Assembly (NCBI GenBank): GCA_030673645.1
Contig: DAOVIO010000175.1
Span: 1-8,062, forward strand
Length of the DNA stretch: 8,062 nucleotides
Origin: JAGLSB01 sp023135955
Lineage (GTDB): Bacteria > Bacteroidota > Bacteroidia > Bacteroidales > GCA-2748055
Reading direction: 5' to 3'
The notes under the pieces are model-generated. The model was not told the origin of the DNA and ran no database searches. It saw only the letters and a program-made list of their open reading frames with translations. Positions 1 through 4,786 of the stretch are shown in pieces. Within the stretch, counting starts at the first letter, position 1. Each line of letters opens with the position of its first letter. The translations under genes and the position numbers were made by a program.

Positions 1-525
1 ACTAATTACTATCATCCATGATGCTAAAGATGCCCACCAGAATCTTAATTTCAGGAAACTATAACCAAATATAAATACCAATAATAAACCTGTATAATAA
101 TAAGCTTGAACCAATGAATTAGTGTAGTCTCCGGAAAAATATATCATTAAAATAATACCGAATCCAGCTATAAAAATTAACAAGCTTAATAATGATTGGT
201 ATATTTTCTGGAAAAAATTTAAATAGGATAGGAGAAGTATTATAATAGCAGCAGGGATTACAAAGAGAAACCGAATATATATGAAAGTTTTTACCAATTC
301 AGGAATAAGAAACCAGTCCAAAACTCCAAAAATTGCATAAAAAAAGATCGAAATTATAATGGAAAATCTAACATGGATCAGAAGGCTATCATAATATTCC
401 CTAATGAATATTTTTTCAATATCCCTATCAAACTTCAGGCTACGGTAGTTTATCTTAAAACCTACAGGTAAAGCGAATGTCTTACGAATTAATTCCAGGA
501 ATCTTGACAAAAAAGTTTCGAGCAT
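1..525 (-). CDS. N-terminal part of a multi-pass membrane sensor-like protein (cut by window edge)
   Basis: The minus strand is open from an ATG at 525 to the window edge, giving 175 residues without a stop; the gene continues beyond position 1. The first 45 or so residues are soluble and charged. At least four hydrophobic segments follow, at roughly residues 48-70, 80-102, 109-131 and 138-160, and a fifth begins near 163. The layout (short cytoplasmic head, a DWFLIPE loop, then YIRFLF leading into membrane helices) resembles the membrane input domains in front of nucleotide cyclase, GGDEF or histidine kinase outputs, but the output domain is off the window, so its activity is unknown. No Shine-Dalgarno sequence precedes the ATG, which is normal for Bacteroidota. 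It lies 201 bp downstream of the DUF5009 gene on the same strand, too far to claim an operon. Confidence 0.75.
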   Translation of the reverse strand, partial: MLETFLSRFLELIRKTFALPVGFKINYRSLKFDRDIEKIFIREYYDSLLIHVRFSIIISIFFYAIFGVLDWFLIPELVKTFIYIRFLFVIPAAIIILLLSYLNFFQKIYQSLLSLLIFIAGFGIILMIYFSGDYTNSLVQAYYYTGLLLVFIFGYSFLKLRFWWASLASWMIVIS

Positions 526-726
526 AATGTTTATAAAGTTTTATTTACGGAAAATCCATAATAAAGTTATACAAATACGTTATTAAAAGAATTACTCATT
601 TATGCCAATTCAAAATAAAGTATTCTATTAAATTTTCATTTCTGCAGATTGATAAAAGAACAAAGGAGACAAATCTCACATCTGAATAATATCCAATATG
701 AACTATATATTGAAATTTGTATAGCT

Positions 727-1839
727 TTAAACTTTAAGATAGATTCTCTGTTTATGCAGAAAATAGAGAAACAGCCAACTGACAGCGAAATACATACATG
801 CCATCCAAAATTCGAAGTAATTATTTGAGATAGATTCGAAGAAGTGGGCGAAAAAATATTCCGATGTACTTCTGAAATTTATCATTCCAGCCTGAGCCAG
901 ATAAATAGTAATTGGATTTAATCCGATAACCATAAAAGGATAGGCCCACCATCTGATTTTCCATATATCCAGTACCAGATAGAATACAGAAAGTAAAATG
1001 AGACTAATTCCACCAGTCATAAACACAAAGGAGCTTGTCCATAAGTTTTTATTTATAGGGAAGGACATGTTCCATAATAAAGCCAGTAAAATGAGACAGG
1101 TACCGGCGCCGAGCATAATATAGAATTTTCTATGTTGTGTAATTTCTTTCTTCTTAAGGTTAAGTAGATGACCGGTAAGCATTCCTAGTAAAGCAGTAGA
1201 AATAGCAGGAATTGTGGAGAACAATCCTTCAGGATCATGTGTGCCTTTGTACAACCTTCCAGGTACAATTATTTGGTCGATGAATGCTGCCAGACTACCA
1301 TCAACTGTTAAAACACCGGCACCATAGCCGGGAACCGGAACAAGCATCATAAGTGCATAATAAAGTAGCAAAAGACCCATAAACCAGACTCCTTGCCATA
1401 AAACTTTGGTGTTCAAAACAATCAGGGCTGCAAACATCCATGCAAGGCCAATTCTGCTTAAAACACTTGCAAAACGCATGTCAGAAAAGTCCCTGACAAG
1501 TATACCATTATACACAATTCCCAATAGAACAAGAACAATTCCCCTTTTGATAATATGTTGGTATATTCTCTTTTTTGTATGTCCCTTGGCTTTTCGGCTT
1601 GCCAGTGAAAATGGGAAGCTTACACCTGCAATAAATAAGAAGAGAGGAAATATGAGATCATAAAACTTAAAACCATTCCATTTGGCATGATCGGTTTGAG
1701 ATGCAATCCAATCTATAACATTTGAGTCAGTATTCTTTGATAATGTAACAAATATTGCCGCCCCTCCTGCAATCCAGAACATATCAAATCCGCGTAGAGC
1801 ATCAAGGGAATATAACCTGTTGCTGCTTTGTTTTGTCAT
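727..1839 (-). CDS. DUF5009 / heparan-alpha-glucosaminide N-acetyltransferase-like membrane protein (NagX-like)
   Basis: A complete 370-residue polytopic membrane protein, of usual length for the family. It opens with the hallmark SLDALRGFDMFW (residues 11-22), followed by an HAKWNG segment (51-56) and YDLIFPLFLFIAGVSF (60-75). Further family-type blocks are HDPEGLFSTIP (201-211), LLGMLTGHLL (217-226) and GLNPITIYL (306-314). About ten hydrophobic segments can be seen. The family is related to lysosomal HGSNAT, which moves an acetyl group from cytosolic acetyl-CoA to glucosamine across the membrane; I recall the HGSNAT active-site histidine lying in the region matching His51. Bacterial members (NagX, DUF5009) sit in the inner membrane and are linked to N-acetylglucosamine use, or modify other sugars. 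No sugar-catabolism genes are in the window, so the substrate stays open. The ATG at 1839 is right because the family motif starts eight residues later. Confidence 0.9.
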   Translation of the reverse strand: MTKQSSNRLYSLDALRGFDMFWIAGGAAIFVTLSKNTDSNVIDWIASQTDHAKWNGFKFYDLIFPLFLFIAGVSFPFSLASRKAKGHTKKRIYQHIIKRGIVLVLLGIVYNGILVRDFSDMRFASVLSRIGLAWMFAALIVLNTKVLWQGVWFMGLLLLYYALMMLVPVPGYGAGVLTVDGSLAAFIDQIIVPGRLYKGTHDPEGLFSTIPAISTALLGMLTGHLLNLKKKEITQHRKFYIMLGAGTCLILLALLWNMSFPINKNLWTSSFVFMTGGISLILLSVFYLVLDIWKIRWWAYPFMVIGLNPITIYLAQAGMINFRSTSEYFFAHFFESISNNYFEFWMACMYFAVSWLFLYFLHKQRIYLKV

Positions 1840-2157
1840 ATGGTTTATTTTTTATCAAATTAATACCTTTACTTTAATGTGTATAATTTTTAAAAGTGGG
1901 CAAAAAAGTTGATTTAGTGATTTTAATTCTGAAAAATATTATGATAATGAATAAATTTATGCATATGGGTCATCATCGAGGGATGAAGATTTAGCCAAGG
2001 TGGAGTTGATAGTGAGGTAGTAAAATTGTTGAGACGCACGATTGTGCGTCTGTTAGAGCCGACTGAATAGGCTTCTTAGGAATTCAGAAAATACTACTTT
2101 ATATTAATAATCGATTCAGAGAAATTTACTAAACATGCAAAGTCTTTATGTGATGGA
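1840..2157. other. Gene-free stretch with one REP-like hairpin
   Basis: I see no plausible coding region here on either strand. In particular there is no HEPN (DUF86-type) partner downstream of the nucleotidyltransferase gene. The only clear structure is the perfect hairpin at 2032-2051. A segment around 2075-2086 (TTAGGAATTCAG) resembles, inverted, a segment near 2864-2876 in the repeat cluster, so this gap may hold further worn repeat material. Confidence 0.6.
2032..2051. repeat. REP-like perfect inverted repeat
   Basis: AGACGCAC and GTGCGTCT form perfect 8-bp arms around the four bases GATT. It lies in an intergenic gap and has no T-tract, so it is not a typical terminator. Palindromes with an AGACGCAC...GTGCGTCT core are, from memory, frequent dispersed intergenic repeats in Bacteroidota and other genomes and fit the REP type mobilised by REP-associated tyrosine transposases. 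No such transposase is in the window. Confidence 0.6.
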
Positions 2158-2457
2158 CTATACATATCTTACTTCAGATTGTATTTGTTTTGTGAAAATG
2201 GGTTTTATATACTTCAGCCTGCATATATCTACCTGAAGATCAAACTTTTCCTGAATTTCTTTTTTTAATTTGTATTTCAGCGTATATAAATCAGGTGTGT
2301 CAGGTTCAAATTCTATTACTAAATCGATATCACTTTTATCTGTCTGTTCACCACGGGCAATGGATCCAAATAAACCAATTTTAGTAAGATGGTATTCTTG
2401 TTTAAACCTCACTTTATTTAAAGACAAGTATTTTAGTATGTTATCGGCATCAATCAT
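2158..2457 (-). CDS. MNT-type minimal nucleotidyltransferase (solitary)
   Basis: A 99-residue protein of the Pol-beta-like minimal nucleotidyltransferase family (MNT, PF01909). The active site is complete: GS at residues 31-32 within LFGSIARGE, the metal-binding pair D43 and D45 in SDIDLVIEF, and a third acidic residue D77 in QVDICR. The length is normal for MntA-type proteins. In HEPN-MNT pairs this enzyme is the antitoxin and adds AMP groups to the HEPN ribonuclease. Here neither the 318 bp downstream nor the upstream flank encodes a HEPN partner, so it is either an orphan, a partner of a distant HEPN, or the survivor of a broken pair. A TATATTTG element lies 20-27 bp upstream of the start and supports expression from the ATG at 2457. 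Confidence 0.85.
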   Translation of the reverse strand: MIDADNILKYLSLNKVRFKQEYHLTKIGLFGSIARGEQTDKSDIDLVIEFEPDTPDLYTLKYKLKKEIQEKFDLQVDICRLKYIKPIFTKQIQSEVRYV

Positions 2458-2476
2458 AATATATTAAATTCCTATT

Positions 2477-2484
2477 CAAATATA
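2477..2484 (-). promoter_or_regulatory. Bacteroidota-type -7 element (TATATTTG) for the MNT gene
   Basis: Read on the minus strand this is TATATTTG, an exact match to the TAnnTTTG consensus. It would place the transcript start about 10-15 bases before the ATG at 2457. No good TTTG -33 element is seen at the expected distance, so the assignment is moderate. Confidence 0.45.
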
Positions 2485-2612
2485 CGAAATTAATTATTTG
2501 TAAGGTGATGTGAATTAATATAATACTGGATCTTCAATGTAATTGCCACTAATTCCTGTTTTCCGAAAAAGACACCCGAAAATCAAAATAATAATGCATT
2601 GTTGAGGGTGAG

Positions 2613-2732
2613 GACGAGATTGCTTCAGTCGCCCTCGTACCTCGGGCTTCACATTGCATCTTCGGAAATTGACCAAGTTGAGACGAGATTGCTTCGGTCG
2701 CCCTCGTACCTCAGGCTCCATCGCAATGGACG
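2613..2732. repeat. Two direct copies of a dispersed intergenic repeat
   Basis: A 38-base unit beginning GACGAGATTGCTTC occurs at 2613-2650 and again at 2682-2719 with three differences, offset by 69 bases. The second copy runs on into TCGCAATGGACG (to 2732), and the first has a partial version (ATTGCA) at its end. The unit resembles the well-known class of Bacteroidota intergenic repeats that read roughly ACGAGATTGCTTCG...TCGCAATGACG. Because the offset is a multiple of three, both strands read as short repetitive ORFs with RLL(Q/R)SPSYL repeats. These are artefacts of the repeat and not genes. Confidence 0.8.
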
Positions 2733-2748
2733 CGGCTTGGTAGTGCGG

Positions 2749-2793
2749 GGGGATAATAAAGTTGGCGGCAAAGCCGCCAACTTTATTATCCCC
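2749..2793. repeat. 45-bp perfect hairpin (21-bp arms, AAA loop)
   Basis: Positions 2749-2769 (GGGGATAATAAAG then TTGGCGGC) are exactly the reverse complement of 2773-2793, separated only by AAA. Extra G and C runs just outside (from 2747, and CCCCC at 2796-2800) could extend the fold with a bulge. There is no T-tract on either side, so it does not look like an ordinary intrinsic terminator. It sits centrally in the repeat cluster. Confidence 0.9.
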
Positions 2794-2810
2794 TACCCCC
2801 GTGTAGGCTT

Positions 2811-2850
2811 CGTTTTTGCGAGCCGACGAAGGAGGCGAAGTAATCTCGTA
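2811..2850. repeat. Inverted copy of the dispersed repeat
   Basis: The reverse complement of this segment begins ACGAGATTACTTCG and ends CGCAAAAACG, matching the start and end of the copy at 2682-2732 with several changes. Together with that copy it flanks the 45-bp hairpin, making a nested fold-back of roughly 170 bp. A short fourth piece, the reverse complement of AGATTGCTTCGAC, lies at 2899-2911. Confidence 0.65.
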
Positions 2851-2945
2851 TTCTTTGCGATTGCTGGATTCCTAAGGAATAAGTATACTGGTACAGGAGT
2901 CGAAGCAATCTATTATTCTTTTCAATTACTCGATTCAGAATAAAT

Positions 2946-3071
2946 GTAATACAATGTGCCAAATTATTTGTTTCTCTCTTATGGACATGCAGTCAACATA
3001 TTTACATGCAAAATAAGGGAAATAGAATTTTATTAATTAGATTTGTTGTCCCAAAATTAAATTAAAATATT
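2946..3071. other. Gene-free AT-rich stretch before the tRNAs
   Basis: No credible ORF is seen between the repeat cluster and the tRNA-like sequences. The one possible signal is TAGATTTG at 3038-3045. Confidence 0.5.
3038..3045 (+). promoter_or_regulatory. Possible -7 element (TAGATTTG) for the tRNA transcript
   Basis: This is an exact TAnnTTTG match about 80 bases upstream of the intact tRNA and about 27 bases before the tRNA-like remnant. No matching -33 TTTG is visible, so it may be chance in AT-rich DNA. Confidence 0.25.
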
Positions 3072-3114
3072 CGGAGTGTGGCGTTCCGAGACTTCGGAAG
3101 TAGTGCACTTGCAG
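3072..3114 (+). pseudogene. Broken 5' half of a proline tRNA
   Basis: CGGAGTGTGGCG at 3072-3083 differs by one base from the first 12 bases of the intact tRNA-Pro downstream. AGTAGTGCACTTGCA (3099-3113) resembles the end of a tRNA-Pro D-arm running into the anticodon stem. Between them the D-loop region is replaced by a small perfect hairpin (TTCCGA, GACT, TCGGAA; 3084-3099). After 3114 the sequence becomes AT-rich, with no anticodon loop, T-arm or 3' acceptor strand. I read it as the remnant of a second, formerly tandem tRNA-Pro. The CGGAGTG acceptor strand would suit a different proline isoacceptor, but the anticodon is lost. Confidence 0.4.
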
Positions 3115-3127
3115 TAAATAAAATAAT

Positions 3128-3201
3128 CGGGGTGTGGCGCAGTTGGCTAGCGCACATGTCTGGGGGACATGGGGTCGGAAGTTCGAGTCTTCTCACCCCG
3201 A
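3128..3201 (+). tRNA. tRNA-Pro (anticodon GGG)
   Basis: A complete cloverleaf can be drawn. The acceptor strand CGGGGTG (3128-3134) pairs with CACCCCG (3194-3200), and the discriminator is A3201. The D-arm has GCGC on both sides of its loop. The anticodon stem CATGT/ACATG encloses the loop CTGGGGG, giving anticodon GGG, which reads CCC and CCU codons. The T-arm is GGAAG, TTCGAGT, CTTCT. The 3' CCA is not encoded, as is common in this phylum. A strong intrinsic terminator follows 14 bases later. tRNA genes are frequent integration sites, which fits the accessory content downstream. Confidence 0.95.
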
Positions 3202-3214
3202 CAAAAGGGAAAAG

Positions 3215-3244
3215 TCCTGTTGCGTAAGCAGCAGGATTTTTTTT
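3215..3244 (+). terminator. Intrinsic terminator of tRNA-Pro
   Basis: TCCTGTTGC and GCAGCAGGA form a 9-bp stem with one G-U pair around a GTAA tetraloop, followed directly by eight T residues. Confidence 0.9.
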
Positions 3245-3364
3245 ATTTCCAGAGCATCAAAAATTCATTTTTGTAAGCAAAGGAAATAAAATAAAATTGA
3301 ACGAGAAACCTTAAACATCCTTATACAAGCTGAATATGGTCATTTAGATTCAGATATTGTATGG

Positions 3365-3574
3365 ATGGAGCATCAAGCCGAATACACAAAGGTGAATGAG
3401 GAACTAATTAATGACTTAAAAGGGCACAAAGAGAAGCTAGGGAAAGCATTTCGCATATTCAGACATAATGGACAATCTGAAGTGATGGAAACTTTTAAGA
3501 TCCTTGATAAGAGGTTTGATGTACAAATAAGAAGAGATAAGGCTTTTGCTAACCTAATGGAAAAGAATCCATAA
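3365..3574 (+). CDS. Short unrecognised ORF, possibly the 3' end of a decayed gene
   Basis: The stretch encodes 69 residues from the ATG at 3365. The composition is highly charged and helical-looking (NEELINDLKGHKEKLGKAFR), with no signal peptide, membrane segment or motif I recognise. The same frame stays open upstream to 3290 for another 25 codons of protein-like sequence (including RETLNILIQAEYGHLDSDIV) but contains no ATG, GTG or TTG before 3365. Either the protein really begins at 3365 without a visible ribosome-binding site, or this is the tail of a larger gene whose 5' end has been lost next to the tRNA terminator. A terminator at 3627-3658 closes the transcript. Confidence 0.35.
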   Translation: MEHQAEYTKVNEELINDLKGHKEKLGKAFRIFRHNGQSEVMETFKILDKRFDVQIRRDKAFANLMEKNP

Positions 3575-3606
3575 TTATATTTAAAAATAGCATTAAAATG
3601 GTGCTA

Positions 3607-3658
3607 TCTCATGACAAAACAGAAAGATCCTACCCTCTCTGAGTGGTGGGATTTTTTT
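3607..3658 (+). terminator. Terminator with a tRNA-tail-like lead-in
   Basis: ATCCTACC (3627-3634) pairs with GGTGGGAT (3645-3652) through eight pairs including one G-U, around a 10-base loop, and runs into a T-tract (3652-3658). The lead-in TCTCATGACAAAACAGAAAG resembles the end of the tRNA-Pro gene and its tail, sharing TCTCA and GACAAAA in the same order before a TCCT-starting stem. Bases 3611-3676 also read as 22 codons starting MTKQKDP, but the hairpin explains that sequence better. Confidence 0.65.
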
Positions 3659-3679
3659 GTAACTTGGATTCTCTATTGA

Positions 3680-3796
3680 TACGATGGAAGGGAAACTTAC
3701 AGACATGTATCTCAAGAAACCAATATTAGGCATATCAAAATTATACAGGAAGAGAATGCCGAAATGTTGAAGGATCATCCCTTTTTTAGGAGATAA
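3680..3796 (+). pseudogene. Gene fragment, possibly a tyrosine-recombinase C-terminus
   Basis: An open stretch of 38 codons follows an in-frame TGA and has no usable start. It reads protein-like: RETYRHVSQETNIRHIKI and then a charged tail ending DHPFFRR. The TYRHVS motif recalls the catalytic Tyr block (T..YTHVS) at the C-terminus of phage and island integrases, where Tyr is the nucleophile. A fragment that short cannot prove the family. The position, a few hundred bases beyond a tRNA gene, is where an integrase remnant would be expected. If genuine it is inactive, since the Arg-His-Arg part of the active site is missing. Confidence 0.25.
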
Positions 3797-3822
3797 TTAT
3801 TAACTTTAATATGCAATTAGTG

Positions 3823-3855
3823 AATGTATCTTGTTAAAAAATGCAAAAATACATT
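3823..3855. promoter_or_regulatory. Candidate operator: 7-bp inverted repeat upstream of the TAC operon
   Basis: AATGTAT (3823-3829) and ATACATT (3849-3855) are perfect inverted copies separated by 19 bases. ATGCAA also occurs three times in this short stretch (3811, 3841, 3863). Ribbon-helix-helix antitoxins such as HicB usually repress their own operon by binding inverted or repeated sites like these. Binding here is inferred from position only. Confidence 0.35.
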
Positions 3856-3886
3856 GCTATTTATGCAATATTGTTTAATTTGGTAT

Positions 3887-3894
3887 TATATTTG
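3887..3894 (+). promoter_or_regulatory. -7 element (TATATTTG) of the TAC operon
   Basis: An exact TAnnTTTG match ends eight bases before the ATG at 3903. Transcription from it would start almost at the start codon, giving a leaderless or nearly leaderless mRNA. No clear -33 TTTG lies 19-21 bases upstream, so the promoter may be weak or may need release from repression. Confidence 0.45.
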
Positions 3895-3902
3895 ACACCA
3901 TA

Positions 3903-4235
3903 ATGGTAAGGAAAGTAAAAGTAAACAAACTTAATTCACCAAAAGAAATTAAGGATTATGTTGAAGAACTTAAATCATCCAGCGGAAATGAGATTCCTCT
4001 TTCTATTATCACTAAACTGTTTGAAAAACTTGGGGCTACCTTCGATGGCTATAATAAAGGTTCAATGGCCCAATTCTCACACCCTAAACTAGCTGGCTTT
4101 TGGGGGTTTCAGAATGGTGTGTTTTCAATCCACTACGCACATGGAAAAGATCCCAAGCAAGTCTATAAACTAAATTTTAAACGACACGTATATCCAATTA
4201 TAATTCAATTAATTAAAATCAATAATATAAAATGA
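3903..4235 (+). CDS. HicA-like toxin (first gene of a HicA-HicB-SecB operon)
   Basis: A 110-residue protein. Residues 32-105 follow the HicA double-stranded-RNA-binding-like fold: a helix (LSIITKLFEKLGATF, 33-47), the core strand motif YNKGSMAQFSHP (50-61), a strand with IHYAHGKDP (76-84) and a final helix. HicA toxins are small mRNA interferases. An N-terminal extension of about 30 residues makes it longer than the usual 60-80. The classic GSHH core has become GSMA, so the usual catalytic His is Met55; His60, His77 and His80 remain nearby. Variants with GSR in place of GSH exist in the family, so inactivity cannot be assumed. ATG 3903 is the only start in keeping with the fold, since the next Met is residue 55. 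Its stop overlaps the hicB start by four bases. Assignment rests on motif pattern and neighbour. Confidence 0.7.
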   Translation: MVRKVKVNKLNSPKEIKDYVEELKSSSGNEIPLSIITKLFEKLGATFDGYNKGSMAQFSHPKLAGFWGFQNGVFSIHYAHGKDPKQVYKLNFKRHVYPIIIQLIKINNIK

Positions 4236-4786
4236 GAAAGTCATTAAGTTATTTCAAGAATCTTGCCTACAGCCTAATTATTGAAAAAATTCAGGATGAG
4301 GATGGACTTCAGTATTATTGCTATACTGAAGAACTTGGAAAGTATTCATGTTATGGCATTGGTGAAACAGAAGTAGAAGCTATAAATCATTTTAAGGAAG
4401 TAAAAGAGGGGTTTATAGAGTATCTTTATGGCAAGGAATTGCCTATTCCTGAACCAAGGACTAAGGTCAATCTCGAATCATTTAGTGGAAAATTTACAGT
4501 CAGAACCTCTCCACAAGTTCACAGCATCCTTGTTAAACAAGCAGATGAGCAAGGTCAATCCTTGAATGCTTATGTTAACCAAACCTTAACCTCGGCCTGT
4601 TATTTGGATGAGGTTAAGGGATATATGGATGGTAGGATTAGGGGTGTAGAGTTATTTATGAGAAAACATCACGAAGAAATAAGTTACCATCTAACCCAAT
4701 TCACATTTGGGGAGATTCCTAAAGCTGACCCTTCGTGGAATTATATTAAATTTTTAAATAAGGATAATTTTAACCCCACTACATAA
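4232..4786 (+). CDS. HicB-like antitoxin with ribbon-helix-helix domain and long C-terminal tail
   Basis: A 184-residue protein with three parts. Residues 11-66 form a HicB-type partial RNase H fold (YYCYTEELGKYSCYGIGETEVEAI, then a helix), the part that normally covers the toxin. Residues 85-120 match a ribbon-helix-helix DNA-binding unit (SGKFTVRTSPQVHSILVKQA, then QSLNAYVNQTL) expected to bind the operator. Residues 121-184 are an extra tail, longer than in ordinary HicB proteins, ending in an aromatic cluster (PSWNYIKFL, 167-175). In known TAC systems the antitoxin carries such an unstable C-terminal extension, the chaperone-addiction region, which the SecB-like partner binds. That role here is inferred from the downstream SecB-like gene. 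Its start overlaps the hicA stop (ATGA), and its TAA is followed immediately by the ATG of the chaperone gene, so translational coupling is likely. Confidence 0.8.
   Translation: MRKSLSYFKNLAYSLIIEKIQDEDGLQYYCYTEELGKYSCYGIGETEVEAINHFKEVKEGFIEYLYGKELPIPEPRTKVNLESFSGKFTVRTSPQVHSILVKQADEQGQSLNAYVNQTLTSACYLDEVKGYMDGRIRGVELFMRKHHEEISYHLTQFTFGEIPKADPSWNYIKFLNKDNFNPTT

Noticed and set aside
1406..1663. Plus-strand ORF of 85 codons
   Set aside because: It lies wholly inside the DUF5009 gene on the opposite strand, which has clear family motifs.
2270..2467. Plus-strand ORF of 65 codons
   Set aside because: It is antisense to the nucleotidyltransferase gene, which keeps its full active site.
2749..2793. 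Intrinsic terminator
   Set aside because: The hairpin is very long and perfect, but no T-tract follows on either strand and no gene ends close by.
2613..2911. CRISPR array
   Set aside because: There are only a few copies, on both strands and with unequal spacing, and no cas gene is near. They fit dispersed intergenic repeats.
2515..2943. Overlapping ORFs on both strands (minus 2515-2721, plus 2599-2943) with RLLQSPSYL-type repeats
   Set aside because: They arise from the direct DNA repeat whose 69-base offset keeps the frame, and they run through the perfect hairpin. The translations show no conserved protein pattern.
3593..3778. Minus-strand ORF of 61 codons
   Set aside because: It crosses the terminator hairpin and the gene fragment on the other strand, with an unremarkable translation and no upstream signals.
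3611..3796. One plus-strand gene with an in-frame TGA (possible selenocysteine)
   Set aside because: The first part coincides with a terminator hairpin, the TGA lacks a recognisable SECIS-like hairpin just after it, and no selenoprotein motif is present.
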